Position numbers and translations under genes: made by a program. Shown here in pieces: positions 41,707-50,295 of a stretch of 64,000 nucleotides of DNA. The first letter of the stretch is position 1. Each line of letters begins with the position of its first letter. The notes beneath the pieces were generated by a model. That model saw only the letters and a program-made list of their open reading frames with translations. It made no database searches and was not told the origin of the DNA. Source of the DNA: Bradyrhizobium sp. CIAT3101 (GTDB lineage Bacteria; Pseudomonadota; Alphaproteobacteria; Rhizobiales; Xanthobacteraceae); assembly GCF_029714945.1 (NCBI RefSeq), contig NZ_CP121634.1, forward strand, positions 9,135,001-9,199,000. The letters are read 5' to 3'.

Positions 41707-42381
41707 CTAGCCGCGCGCAAACACCAGCGTCAGATTGTTCGCGGGCATCTCGATCGTGTCGATGAGACGAAGCCCCGCAGCCTTCGCCAGCGTCTCGACA
41801 TCGCCGACGTCGCGCACGCCCCATTCGGGGTTGCCTTCGCGCAAGGAGGTGTCGAACACGGCGTTGCTGAGTGCGGTGTGCTTGCCGTCGCGCTTGAACG
41901 GGCCGTAGAGGAACAGCCGGCCATCGGACCGCAAATAACGGCCCGCGCCGGCGAACAGGCCCTCGGCCACGGTCCAGGGCGCGATGTGGATGACATTGGC
42001 GCAGAACACGGCCGCGAGATTGTTCGGCCCCTGCCCGCTCTTCAACTCCGGGCACCAGTCGGGATCGACAAGATCGATCCGCAACGGCGAGCGGACGTTC
42101 GACAGGCCCGAATGCACGCGCCAGGCCTCGATGCTCTTCACATGGCGCTGATTGAGGTCGCTGGGCCACCAGACGAGCTCAGGCGTATGGCGGGCAAAAT
42201 GGACCACGTGCTGGCCGGTTCCACTGCCGACCTCGACCACATCGCCCGATCGTCCGGCGAGATGCTTTTCGAGCGCCGCCCAGAGCGGCTCGTGATTGCG
42301 ATGGAAGGCCGGCGCATCGAGACGGCCGTCGGATTCGACCCTCCCGCCGTCCCTGCCAAATTCAACGACATATTCAGCCAA
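41707..42381 (-). CDS. DUF938 family SAM-dependent methyltransferase-like protein
   Basis: The 224 aa protein has a SAM-binding motif I (VVEVGSGTGQHVVHFA), the DUF938 hallmark APAFHRNHEPLWAALE near the start, and the end TIEMPANNLTLVFARG. The TTG at 42381 is taken as start because the family begins with (M)AEYVVEFGRDG and CGGGGAC lies upstream. It is divergent from the sox cluster; no functional link is evident. The methyl acceptor is unknown. Confidence 0.8.
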   Translation of the reverse strand: MAEYVVEFGRDGGRVESDGRLDAPAFHRNHEPLWAALEKHLAGRSGDVVEVGSGTGQHVVHFARHTPELVWWPSDLNQRHVKSIEAWRVHSGLSNVRSPLRIDLVDPDWCPELKSGQGPNNLAAVFCANVIHIAPWTVAEGLFAGAGRYLRSDGRLFLYGPFKRDGKHTALSNAVFDTSLREGNPEWGVRDVGDVETLAKAAGLRLIDTIEMPANNLTLVFARG

Positions 42382-42605
42382 TTGATGTCCCCGGAAAATG
42401 AGAAAGCACACGAAAACGCAACAAGGGCCAAACGCCCCAGCCAGGCGCCGGTTAATGCCGGCTTGATGAACGATTTATCTCTTCAGTTGCAATGCGGAAG
42501 ATATTAACGGCATTTTGCGCCCTGCATAGTCTTGATTGTCACGGCATGCCCTTTGTGCTTTTGAAACAGTATCTTTTGCAGACATATAAGCCTCGGAACG
42601 ACGCC

Positions 42606-42962
42606 GTGACCGCCTTTCCTCGCAAGCCCGCCCTGCTCCTCGCGCTGATCGTCCTCACGGGCCTCGCCGCGCGCCCGGCGTGGACACAGTCGGCCATCGC
42701 CGAGGGCCAAAAGCTCGCCTTCGACCGCGGCAAGGGCAATTGCCTGACCTGCCACGTCATCAAGGGCGGCGATCTGCCGGGCACGATCGGGCCGGAGCTG
42801 AAGGACATCAAGGCAAAATACCCCGACCGCAACGAGCTGGTCGCGATCCTGTTCGACGAGACCAAGCGCAATCCGCAGACGATGATGCCGCCGTTCGGCC
42901 GCAACCGGCTTTTGACCGATCAGGAGATCGACGCGATCGTTGATTTCCTGCAGACGCTTTAA
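42606..42962 (+). CDS. soxX: SoxX, monoheme cytochrome c of the thiosulfate-oxidising complex
   Basis: A 118 aa exported protein with a signal peptide (LLLALIVLTGLAARPAWTQ), one CxxCH heme site (C46-LT-C49-H50) and the axial Met94 in QTMMPPFGRN. It pairs with SoxA to attach thiosulfate to SoxYZ in the periplasm. The GTG at 42606 directly precedes the signal peptide; an in-frame ATG at 42546 would add 20 residues. First gene of soxXYZAKB. Confidence 0.9.
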   Translation: MTAFPRKPALLLALIVLTGLAARPAWTQSAIAEGQKLAFDRGKGNCLTCHVIKGGDLPGTIGPELKDIKAKYPDRNELVAILFDETKRNPQTMMPPFGRNRLLTDQEIDAIVDFLQTL

Positions 42963-42982
42963 GGGCAGGCCCAGAAACCCAG

Positions 42983-43498
42983 ATGAGATTTCAGATGACC
43001 AAGAGATTTGAGATCAACACGAACACCGATCCTCATCCGACACGGCGCCTGATCCTTCAGGGCGCGGCTTGCGTCGCCCTGATCGGCCTCGGCAATCTGC
43101 CGTTCGCGCCCGCGCGCGCCGCGGCCAACGACAAATATCCGGAAGAGGCGTTCAAGCTGAAGAACGAGGCCGACGCGATCAAGGCGCTCTATGGCAGGAC
43201 CGCCGAGCCCTCCGACAAGGTCAAGCTCGATGCGCCCGAGATCGCCGAGAATGGCGGCGTGGTGCCGATCTCGGTGACGACGACGCTCGACAAGGTCACG
43301 TCGATCTCGTTCTTCGTCGCCGAAAACCCGAGCGCGCTGGCCGCGTCCTACAAATTTCCCGACGGCACGATCCCCGCTGTCGCCAATCGCCTGAAGATGG
43401 CCAAGACCAGCAACGTGACCGCGATCGTGGAAGCCGACGGCAAGCTCTACAGCGCGACCAAGGAAGTGAAGGTCACCGTCGGCGGCTGCGGCGGCTGA
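42983..43498 (+). CDS. soxY: SoxY, sulfur-carrier subunit
   Basis: A 171 aa protein with a twin-arginine-type signal (TRRLILQGAACVALIGLG) and the invariant C-terminal GGCGG whose Cys169 carries the sulfur substrate. Body motifs are PEEAFKLKNEADAIKALYG and GGVVPISV. It works as a SoxYZ heterodimer in the periplasm and enters with its signal through Tat. The ATG at 42983 or at 42995 may be the start. Confidence 0.95.
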   Translation: MRFQMTKRFEINTNTDPHPTRRLILQGAACVALIGLGNLPFAPARAAANDKYPEEAFKLKNEADAIKALYGRTAEPSDKVKLDAPEIAENGGVVPISVTTTLDKVTSISFFVAENPSALAASYKFPDGTIPAVANRLKMAKTSNVTAIVEADGKLYSATKEVKVTVGGCGG

Positions 43499-43517
43499 GG
43501 CGCGAAGGAGAACAATC

Positions 43518-43829
43518 ATGGCATCCAGCATTCGCGTACGCGCAACGTCCACCGGCGACATCACCGAGGTGCAGACGCTGATCCAGCACCCGATGGATAC
43601 CGGCCTGGTGAAGGACGCCAAGGGCGAGTTGATCCCTGCGCATTACATCCAGGAACTGAAGTTCACATGTAACGGCAAGGACGTCTTCGTCGCCGATTGG
43701 GGCACCGCGATTTCCAAGGACCCCTACGTCAAGTTCAGCTTCAAGGGCGCCAAGAAGGGCGATGACCTGAAGATCTCCTGGACCGACAACAAGGGTGGGT
43801 CCGACCAGATCACTGCGAAGATCGCGTGA
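43518..43829 (+). CDS. soxZ: SoxZ, partner of SoxY
   Basis: A 103 aa immunoglobulin-like protein without a signal peptide; it is co-exported with SoxY. Family motifs are TEVQTLIQHPMDTGLVKD, IPAHYIQELKFTCNGKDV and ISKDPYVKFSFKG. GAAGGAGAAC lies upstream of the ATG. Its stop overlaps the soxA start (TGATG). Confidence 0.95.
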   Translation: MASSIRVRATSTGDITEVQTLIQHPMDTGLVKDAKGELIPAHYIQELKFTCNGKDVFVADWGTAISKDPYVKFSFKGAKKGDDLKISWTDNKGGSDQITAKIA

Positions 43830-44692
43830 TGAAGGCCCGCACCGCCCTCCTGCTTGGCACGTTGAGCGCCGCGCTGGTCGCGTTCGCACTCGCCTCTCCG
43901 CGCGTGGTTGCCGCCGACAAGGTCGATCCCGTCGCTGACGCCAAGGCGTTCCAGAACTTCTTCTTCCAGAAGTTTCCGAACGTGAAGCACGAGGATTTCG
44001 TCAACGGTCCTTATTCCATGAACGAGGACATGAAGCGGCAATGGCAGGAGAAGGAGGAGTTTCCACCCTACGAGTTCGCGCTCGACGCCGGCAGGGAGAT
44101 GTTTGCGACGCCGTTCAAGAACGGCAGGACCTACGGCGACTGCTTCCCGAACCGCGGCATCGGCATTCGCCAGAACTATCCTTACTTCGACACCAAGGAG
44201 GGCAAGGTCGTCACGCTGGAGCTCGCGCTCAACCGCTGCCGCGAGGCCAATGGCGAGGCACCCTACTCCTACGTCAAGGACGAGATGGCCTCGCTGACCG
44301 CTTATATGGCGGTCACGTCGCGTGGCCAGCTGATGGACATCAAGATCCCCGATGATCCGCGCGCACTGGAAGCGTTCGAGAACGGCAAGCGCTATTTCTA
44401 CACCCGCCGCGGCCAGTTGAACTTCTCCTGCGCGAGCTGCCATGTGCAAAGCCCGGGCGAGCGCATCCGCGCCGAGATCCTGGCGCCGGCGCTCGGTATC
44501 CTGAACGCAATGCCGATCTACCGCTCCGAATGGAGCGGCATGGGCACCACCAGCCGCCGCTTCATCACCTGCAACAGCCAGACCCGCGCGGTTCCGCTGG
44601 AGCCGCAGGCCGATGAATATCGCGACGTCGAATATTTCCTCTCCTACGTCGCGAACGGCCTGCCGATTTCAGGACCGGGAGCGCGGCCATGA
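43829..44692 (+). CDS. soxA: SoxA, cytochrome c subunit, one-heme form
   Basis: The 287 aa exported protein has only one CxxCH (C201-AS-C204-H205). The N-terminal domain, which holds a second heme in classical SoxA, keeps two lone Cys (C105, C137) instead. The active-site Cys that becomes a persulfide heme ligand is C248 in FITCNSQTRAVP. With SoxX and SoxK it forms the SoxXAK cytochrome that loads thiosulfate on SoxYZ. It overlaps soxZ by one base and soxK by four. Confidence 0.93.
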   Translation: MKARTALLLGTLSAALVAFALASPRVVAADKVDPVADAKAFQNFFFQKFPNVKHEDFVNGPYSMNEDMKRQWQEKEEFPPYEFALDAGREMFATPFKNGRTYGDCFPNRGIGIRQNYPYFDTKEGKVVTLELALNRCREANGEAPYSYVKDEMASLTAYMAVTSRGQLMDIKIPDDPRALEAFENGKRYFYTRRGQLNFSCASCHVQSPGERIRAEILAPALGILNAMPIYRSEWSGMGTTSRRFITCNSQTRAVPLEPQADEYRDVEYFLSYVANGLPISGPGARP

Positions 44693-44994
44693 AGCGGTCA
44701 CTTCCCCTCGCCATGTTGCTGGCCCTGAGCTTCGCGCCGATGGCGCGCGCGGCAGACGAGGCAGACTACAAGGCGGCCTATGCTGCCGCGGAGGCTGCGT
44801 CCAAGGAGGCAGCCGGCATGCGCAACCAGTGGACCACGACCGTCTCGACGCTGGCGGCCGCCAAGAAGGCGGGCGACGGCGGCGATTTCGACCGCGCCGT
44901 GGCCGCAGCAAAAGAGGCTGAAGCGCTGGCGAAAGCATCCGTCTTCCAGGCGACCTCTGAAAAAGAGGCCTGGAAGGCGATGGAAATCCGCTAG
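44689..44994 (+). CDS. soxK: SoxK-like SoxAX-binding protein
   Basis: A 101 aa exported helical protein (signal peptide ending in ARA; then DEADYKAAYAAAEAASKEAA, MRNQWTTTVSTLAAAKKAG and FDRAVAAAKEAEALA). This composition and its place between soxA and soxB match SoxK (SAXB), which binds and stimulates SoxAX in green sulfur bacteria and some proteobacteria. Its ATGA overlap with soxA indicates coupled translation. Confidence 0.8.
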   Translation: MKRSLPLAMLLALSFAPMARAADEADYKAAYAAAEAASKEAAGMRNQWTTTVSTLAAAKKAGDGGDFDRAVAAAKEAEALAKASVFQATSEKEAWKAMEIR

Positions 44995-45048
44995 ACTTGA
45001 TGACACCGGAACCGTCGAACTGCCGAGAATAGGTGCGGAGAATTGGTG

Positions 45049-46794
45049 ATGGCGATCCGCCGCCGCGATTTCCTGAAGAGCTCAGCCATTGCTGCCGCAT
45101 CGCTTGCGCTGCCGCGGTTTGCGCGCGGCACCGAAGCCGCGAGCATTTACGACATCGAGCGGTTCGGCAACGCGCGGATCCTCCACCTCACCGACACGCA
45201 TGCGCAGCTCAACCCGGTCTATTTCCGCGAGCCCAGCGTCAATATCGGCATCGGCGAGATGGCGGGACGGCCGCCGCATCTGGTCGGCCGCGCGTTTCTG
45301 GAGCACTTCGGCATCCGGCCCGACAGCGCCGACGCCTATGCTTTCAGCTGTGTCGAGTTCGAGAAGTCCGCTGGACGCTTCGGCAAGCTCGGCGGCTTCG
45401 CCCATCTGAAGACGTTGATCGACCGCCTGCGCGGCGATGTCGGCGACAAGCACGCGATGCTGGTCGACGGCGGCGATCTCTGGCAGGGCACCGGCCTTGC
45501 CAACATCATGCAGGGCCGTGACATGGTCGAGGTCGCCAATCTGCTCGGCATCGAGGCGATGACCGGACATTGGGAATTCACCTATGGCGAGCAGGCGTTG
45601 CGGGAGAATCTCGAGCACTTCAAGGGCGAGTTTCTGGCACAGAACGTCTTCCTGACCGAGGAAGCGGCGTTCAACGACGCACCTGCCTTCGACAAGGCGA
45701 CGGGGCGCGTGTTCAAGCCATCGACCATCAAGGAGCTCGGTGGCCATCGCGTCGCGATCATCGGCCAGGCCTTTCCTTACGTGCCGATCGCGCATCCCAA
45801 GCGCTTCACGCCGGACTGGACCTTTGGCATCCGCGAGGAAGAGCTGCAGAAGCTGGTCGACAGCTTGCGCGGCGCCGACAAGGTCGATGCGGTGATCCTG
45901 CTGTCGCACAACGGCATGGACGTCGACCTCAAGCTCGCCAGCCGCGTCACCGGCATCGACGTCATCCTCGGCGGCCACACCCATGATGCCGTGCCGCAGC
46001 CGATCGCCGTGAAGAACGCCAGCGGTACGACACTCGTCACCAATGCCGGCTCCAACGGGAAATTTCTGGGCGTGCTCGATCTCGCGCTCGACAAGGGCAA
46101 GGTCAGCGATATCAGGTATCATCTGCTGCCGGTCTATTCCGAGTTGCTGAAGCCCGACCCTGCGATGGCGGAACTGATCGGGAAGCTGCGCGCGCCGCAT
46201 GTGACCGACTGGTCGGAGAAGATCGCAACGCCGGATCGCCTGCTCTATCGCCGCGACAATTTCGCTGGTCCCGTCGACGAGTTGATCTGCACCGCGCTGC
46301 GCACCGAGTTCGACGCCGAGATCGCGCTGTCGCCGGGCTTCCGCTGGGGCGTCACCGCCTTGTCGGGCCAGCCGATCACCATGGAGGACGTGCTCGCGGA
46401 AACCGCGATCACCTATCCCGAGACCTATGTGCAGGAGATGACCGGCGCAGAGATCAAGGACGTGCTGGAGGACATCTGCGACAATCTCTTCAACACCGAT
46501 CCCTACTACCAGCAAGGCGGCGATATGGTGCGCGCCGGCGGGCTGAGCTACGCCTGCAGCCCCACCAACGCGATCGGCAGCCGCATCTCGGAGCTCAAGC
46601 TCACCAATGGCAAGGCGCTCAGTGCTACCAGGCACTACAAGGTCGCCGGCTGGGCTTCGGTCAACGGCCAGCAGGGCGCCCCGGTGTGGGACGTCGTTGG
46701 AAAATATCTGCGCTCGGGCCGGATGTTTCAGGAGCGCCTCGGCACTGGCGTCACGCTCAGGGGCGTCGACGGCAATCCAGGCATTGCAGGATAG
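45049..46794 (+). CDS. soxB: SoxB, thiosulfohydrolase (dimanganese)
   Basis: A 581 aa Tat-exported enzyme (MAIRRRDFLKSSAIAAASLALP) of the 5'-nucleotidase fold. Metal-site motifs are LTDTHAQL, VDGGDLWQGTGL, TGHWEFTYG, LLSHNGMD and GGHTHD. It hydrolyses the sulfate group from SoxY-bound thiosulfonate. The ATG at 45049 follows GGAG eight bases on; GTG and TTG codons just before are less likely. Fifty-four bp after soxK. Confidence 0.95.
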   Translation: MAIRRRDFLKSSAIAAASLALPRFARGTEAASIYDIERFGNARILHLTDTHAQLNPVYFREPSVNIGIGEMAGRPPHLVGRAFLEHFGIRPDSADAYAFSCVEFEKSAGRFGKLGGFAHLKTLIDRLRGDVGDKHAMLVDGGDLWQGTGLANIMQGRDMVEVANLLGIEAMTGHWEFTYGEQALRENLEHFKGEFLAQNVFLTEEAAFNDAPAFDKATGRVFKPSTIKELGGHRVAIIGQAFPYVPIAHPKRFTPDWTFGIREEELQKLVDSLRGADKVDAVILLSHNGMDVDLKLASRVTGIDVILGGHTHDAVPQPIAVKNASGTTLVTNAGSNGKFLGVLDLALDKGKVSDIRYHLLPVYSELLKPDPAMAELIGKLRAPHVTDWSEKIATPDRLLYRRDNFAGPVDELICTALRTEFDAEIALSPGFRWGVTALSGQPITMEDVLAETAITYPETYVQEMTGAEIKDVLEDICDNLFNTDPYYQQGGDMVRAGGLSYACSPTNAIGSRISELKLTNGKALSATRHYKVAGWASVNGQQGAPVWDVVGKYLRSGRMFQERLGTGVTLRGVDGNPGIAG

Positions 46795-46799
46795 GCGTG

Positions 46800-47255
46800 A
46801 TGCGGCTGCAAATCTTTCGCACAGTGCTGCTGGCGCTGCTCGTCCTGGCCGCGCCGACATTGGCTTCAGCGCAACAAGTGCCGCTTCAGGACAAGCCGTT
46901 CGCCGAGCACAAGATCGTGCTGCAGCTCTCCGACGGCGACGCGAAGAAGCAGGCGCTGGTGCTGAGCGTCGCCAACAATCTGCTCAGGGCTTACGACCCC
47001 GACAAGATCGCGGTGGAGGTCGTCGCCTTCGGTCCCGGCATCGACCTTCTGCTATCCGGCAGCGAGCGCCGCAAGCAGGTCGAGAGCCTGATCGCGCAGG
47101 GCGTGCGTTTCGACATCTGCCTCAACACGGTCGATACGATCGAGCGGGAGACGGGCAAGCGGCCGGAGTTCATTCCCGCTGCGACGCCGGTGCAGGTGGG
47201 CGTCGGGCAGATCCTGTTTCTGGCGGAGAATGGGTACACGGTGGTGAGGCCATAG
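46800..47255 (+). CDS. Exported DsrE/DsrF-like protein of the sox cluster
   Basis: A 151 aa protein with a signal peptide (LLALLVLAAPTLASAQ) and a DsrE-like fold: HKIVLQLSDGDAKKQALVLSVANNLL, VEVVAFGPGIDLLL and GVRFDICLNTV. C112 in FDICLNT is the conserved Cys of this branch and may carry sulfur. It starts 5 bp after soxB, so it belongs to the operon, and may relieve SoxYZ of sulfane sulfur or be an accessory factor; this is inference. Confidence 0.85.
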   Translation: MRLQIFRTVLLALLVLAAPTLASAQQVPLQDKPFAEHKIVLQLSDGDAKKQALVLSVANNLLRAYDPDKIAVEVVAFGPGIDLLLSGSERRKQVESLIAQGVRFDICLNTVDTIERETGKRPEFIPAATPVQVGVGQILFLAENGYTVVRP

Positions 47256-47286
47256 GGGGCTGGCGTCGCGCGTCACACTCGCCTGT

Positions 47287-47313
47287 CGTCCCTGCGAACG
47301 CAGGGACGACGGC
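47287..47313. repeat. Truncated class B repeat (single hairpin)
   Basis: gtcgtccctgc-gaac-gcagggacgac is the terminal arm pair of the class B repeat without the inner core. It stands 30 bp after the dsrE-like gene and could end the sox transcript. Confidence 0.65.
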
Positions 47314-47346
47314 GAGTTAGTGGAAACGCCTGAGACCGTAAGCCGC

Positions 47347-47373
47347 AATAAAAATCTTCTAAATTTTCTTATT
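47347..47373. promoter_or_regulatory. AT-rich dyad upstream of the persulfide dioxygenase gene
   Basis: AATAA-AAAT-cttctaa-ATTT-tc-TTATT is an imperfect inverted repeat in an AT-rich patch about 75 bp before the start codon. ArsR-type sulfide-responsive regulators (BigR/SqrR) use AT-rich dyads before such genes, so this may be an operator. No such regulator gene is in the window. Confidence 0.35.
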
Positions 47374-47448
47374 TCAACAGCACATTACTTCTCTTCTTGG
47401 CCTCCGGCGTAGTAGAATCGTCGAAACCAGTCCACGCCGGGTGTTGCC

Positions 47449-48489
47449 ATGATCTTTCGCCAGCTCTTCGACAGCGTTTCGGGCACCTACAGCTACGTCC
47501 TTGCCAGCCGCCCCGGTGGCGAGGCGCTGATCCTTGATCCCGTGCTGGAGAAGGTCGATCGCTACTGCCAGCTGCTGCGCGAACTCGACCTCAAGCTGGT
47601 CAAGGCCGTCGACACCCATCTGCACGCCGACCACGTCACCGGCCTCGGCGAGCTGCGCGACCGCACCCATTGCATGACCGTGATGGGCGATCAGACCAAG
47701 GCCGACGTGGTGGCGATGCGGGTCGCCGACGGCGACAAGGTCACCATCGAAGGCCTGTCGCTCGACGTGATGTACACGCCGGGTCACACCGACGATTCCT
47801 ATTCCTATCTGATGGGCGACCGCGTCTTCACCGGCGATACGCTGCTGATCCGCGGCACCGGCCGCACCGACTTCCAGAACGGTTCGTCGCGCGCGCAGTA
47901 CGAATCGATCTTCAACCGGCTGCTCAAACTGCCCGACGAGACGATGGTGTTTCCGGCGCATGACTACAAGGGCGACACCGTCTCCACCATCGGCGAGGAG
48001 AAGCGCTACAATCCGCGGCTCCAGGTGCGCTCGGTCGACGAATATATCGAGCTGATGGCGAATCTGAAGCTGCCCAATCCGAAGATGATGGACGTGGCGG
48101 TGCCCGCCAATATGCGGGTCGGCCTGCATCAGGAAGAGCTGGAGAAAGAGGGCCGCGCGCTCAGCGCAACCGAGGCGATCCGCTCACTCCATCGGCCCGA
48201 CATCCTGCTGGTGGATCTGCGCGAAACCAATGAGCGGATGAAGCATGGCATGCTCGAAGGCGCGCTGCACACGCCGTATCCGAGCGTGGAGGAAAGCCTC
48301 AAGCCCGGCGGAATGCTGCGCGAAGTCGCCGCCGCCACCGGCCGCCGTGTCGTGTTCTTTTGCGCCTTCGGCGAGCGCTCCGCGATGGCTGTTGCGGCTG
48401 CCAAGGAGGCCGGCCTTTCCAACACCGCGCATATCGCCGGTGGCATTGACGCCTGGAAGAAGGCGGGCGGGCCGGTGGTGCACGCCTGA
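47449..48489 (+). CDS. Persulfide dioxygenase-rhodanese fusion (ETHE1-like MBL + rhodanese)
   Basis: The 346 aa protein has an ETHE1-type metallo-beta-lactamase domain (residues 1-230). Its iron ligands are H57, H113, H171 and D130, with the motif H57-L-H59-A-D61-H62. A rhodanese domain follows (245-345) with active-site C305 in FCAFGERSAM. The first oxidises glutathione persulfide to sulfite; the second moves sulfur between persulfide, sulfite and thiosulfate. It lies 194 bp after the sox operon in the same direction, behind its own AT-rich region. It would detoxify or channel the sulfane sulfur left by a Sox system that lacks SoxCD. Confidence 0.9.
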   Translation: MIFRQLFDSVSGTYSYVLASRPGGEALILDPVLEKVDRYCQLLRELDLKLVKAVDTHLHADHVTGLGELRDRTHCMTVMGDQTKADVVAMRVADGDKVTIEGLSLDVMYTPGHTDDSYSYLMGDRVFTGDTLLIRGTGRTDFQNGSSRAQYESIFNRLLKLPDETMVFPAHDYKGDTVSTIGEEKRYNPRLQVRSVDEYIELMANLKLPNPKMMDVAVPANMRVGLHQEELEKEGRALSATEAIRSLHRPDILLVDLRETNERMKHGMLEGALHTPYPSVEESLKPGGMLREVAAATGRRVVFFCAFGERSAMAVAAAKEAGLSNTAHIAGGIDAWKKAGGPVVHA

Positions 48490-48576
48490 CGCTATCGTCG
48501 CAGCCTTGAGATAAGTCAGGAACCGCTTAGATCTTGCGGTGAGAATCGGGTGACGCATCACCATCCGGGATCAGTC

Positions 48577-48738
48577 ATGGCCAAATCCGCCAAGCCGAGC
48601 GAACCGCCGAAAACGAAGCCCGCAGCCGACAAGGCCAAAAAGCCCAGGCCGCCGCGCGACACCGACGACGACTACGAGGATGGCGACATCGCCACCCCGA
48701 AGCGCGATCGCGATGGGAATGACGACGAGCCGTTGTGA
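48577..48738 (+). CDS. Small charged, probably disordered protein
   Basis: A 53 aa frame, MAKSAKPSEPPKTKPAADKA followed by a Lys/Pro-rich stretch and an acidic tail (DTDDDYEDGDIATP..., ending DDEPL). GGGA lies upstream of the ATG. The composition (basic first half, acidic second half) is that of a disordered protein. I recognise no family. It could be a real small gene or a chance frame; the biased, non-random composition favours the former. Confidence 0.45.
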   Translation: MAKSAKPSEPPKTKPAADKAKKPRPPRDTDDDYEDGDIATPKRDRDGNDDEPL

Positions 48739-48760
48739 GGGGATAGCTCCAATCACCGCT

Positions 48761-48888
48761 GTCGTCCCTGCGAACGCAGGGACCCATACCGCGCGACCTC
48801 TCGTTTGTGATCGGTCAGCGTACCGAACTTCTAATCTCCGCCAAACTACTCCCTGGGGTTATGGGTCCCTGCGTTCGCAGGGACGACA
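48761..48888. repeat. Class B intergenic repeat, copy 3
   Basis: The ends gtcgtccctgcgaacgcagg and cctgcgttcgcagggacgac are inverted; the core contains actactccctggggttatgg. It lies between the small charged protein gene and an MFS gene. Confidence 0.88.
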
Positions 48889-48996
48889 GCCGGGACGAAG
48901 CCCCACCCGCACTACCTGCCATGCGCCTGCGTTCATGGACAAATAACCGGTGTCCCCGATAGTTTGCGCGCTTCCTGAGACTGAATCGGAACTGCA

Positions 48997-50205
48997 ATGG
49001 TCGACGTTCTCGCCGCACCGCAACAAGGCAAGGCGGACAGCGCGCTGCGCACGCTGACCGGGATTTCGATCGCGCATTGGGTCAGCCATTTCCATCTGCT
49101 GGTCCTGCCGATGCTGTTCCCGTTCCTCAAAGGGCAGCTTGGCGTCGGCTATGTCGAGCTCGGCTTCGCGCTGACCGTGTCCGCCGTCGTCTCCGGGCTG
49201 ACGCAGGCGCCGACCGGCTATCTCGTCGACCATTTTGGCGCGCGAAAAATCCTGCTTGGCGGACTGACGCTCGGCGGGCTCGCACTGATCATGCTCGGCC
49301 TGCATCTGAGCTACGCCTCGCTGATCGCCTGCGCCGTGCTGCTCGGGCTCGCCAACAGCGTCTACCATCCCGCCGATTATGCGATCCTCGCCGAGCACAT
49401 GGACGAGGCGCGGATGGGCCGCGCCTTCTCGATCCACACCTTTGCCGGCTATTTCGGTGGCGCCGTTGCGCCGGCGATCGTCGCCGCGCTGATCACCGTA
49501 TCCGGCGGCGTCGGCGCGTTGATCGCATCGGGCGCGATCGGCGTGCTGGTGGCGCTGCTGCTGGTCGCCATGAACATTCCCGATGCCGGCGCGCACAAGA
49601 GCAAGCCGGGCAACGCTGACATGCCGAAGCAGGCCGTCATCACGCCGGCGCTGATCACGCTGACCGCACTGTTCATGCTGCTCAGCCTGTCGGTGGCCGG
49701 CATCAACAATTTCGGCGTGGTGGCGCTGATGAGCGGCTATGGCGCAACCTATTCCGTCGCCAATGTCGCGCTGACCGCGTTCCTCGGCTTTGGCGCCGCG
49801 GGCGTGCTCGCGGGCGGTTTCCTCGCCGACCGCACCGAGCGCCACGGCTATGTCGCCGCTGCCTGCTTTGCCGCGAATGCGGCCATCGTGCTGCTGATCG
49901 CGCTGGTCACGCTGCCGGGCTGGGCCTTGACCGCCACGATGGCGACCGCAGGTTTTCTCTCCGGCGTGATCGCGCCGTCGCGGGACATGCTGGTGCGCAA
50001 CGCCGCGCCTCCCGGTGCAGCGGGCCGCGCCTTCGGCATCGTCTCGACCGGTTTCAATCTCGGCGGCATCATCAGCCCGCTGCTGTTCGGCTGGATCATG
50101 GACCAGAGCGCACCGCACTGGGTGTTCGGCGCCTCCGTGATGTTCATGATCGCAACAGTCGTGCTGTCGCCGTTCACCGAACGGAAGACGCAAGCCAAGG
50201 CTTGA
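48997..50205 (+). CDS. MFS transporter, fosmidomycin-resistance-like (Fsr)
   Basis: The 402 aa protein has 12 membrane segments. The start ISIAHWVSHFHLLVLPMLFPFLK and the cytoplasmic loop LVDHFGARKILLGG match the Fsr-like branch of MFS, as does NSVYHPADYAILAEHM in the third helix pair. These are drug or metabolite exporters; substrate unknown. It is followed at a distance of 90 bp by a D-aminoacylase-type gene on the same strand with a class F palindrome between them. Confidence 0.87.
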   Translation: MVDVLAAPQQGKADSALRTLTGISIAHWVSHFHLLVLPMLFPFLKGQLGVGYVELGFALTVSAVVSGLTQAPTGYLVDHFGARKILLGGLTLGGLALIMLGLHLSYASLIACAVLLGLANSVYHPADYAILAEHMDEARMGRAFSIHTFAGYFGGAVAPAIVAALITVSGGVGALIASGAIGVLVALLLVAMNIPDAGAHKSKPGNADMPKQAVITPALITLTALFMLLSLSVAGINNFGVVALMSGYGATYSVANVALTAFLGFGAAGVLAGGFLADRTERHGYVAAACFAANAAIVLLIALVTLPGWALTATMATAGFLSGVIAPSRDMLVRNAAPPGAAGRAFGIVSTGFNLGGIISPLLFGWIMDQSAPHWVFGASVMFMIATVVLSPFTERKTQAKA

Positions 50206-50220
50206 GCTGCGAATTAAGTT

Positions 50221-50266
50221 GTCGTCCCGGCCCCCGTGCGCAATTGCGCACTAGGCCGGGACGACA
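50221..50266. repeat. Class F short palindrome, copy 1
   Basis: gtcgtcccggcccccGTGCGCAATTGCGCACtaggccgggacgac: a GTGCGCAATTGCGCAC core within GTCGTCCCGGC arms, the same outer arms as class B. A second copy is at 59805. Confidence 0.85.
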
Positions 50267-50295
50267 AGCAAAACAACAAGACGGGAAGAAGCACC

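Noticed and set aside
48859..50193. A 444-codon minus-strand frame opposite the Fsr-like MFS gene
   Set aside because: It is a His/Arg/Gln-rich shadow that crosses a class B repeat; the plus strand has 12 proper membrane segments.
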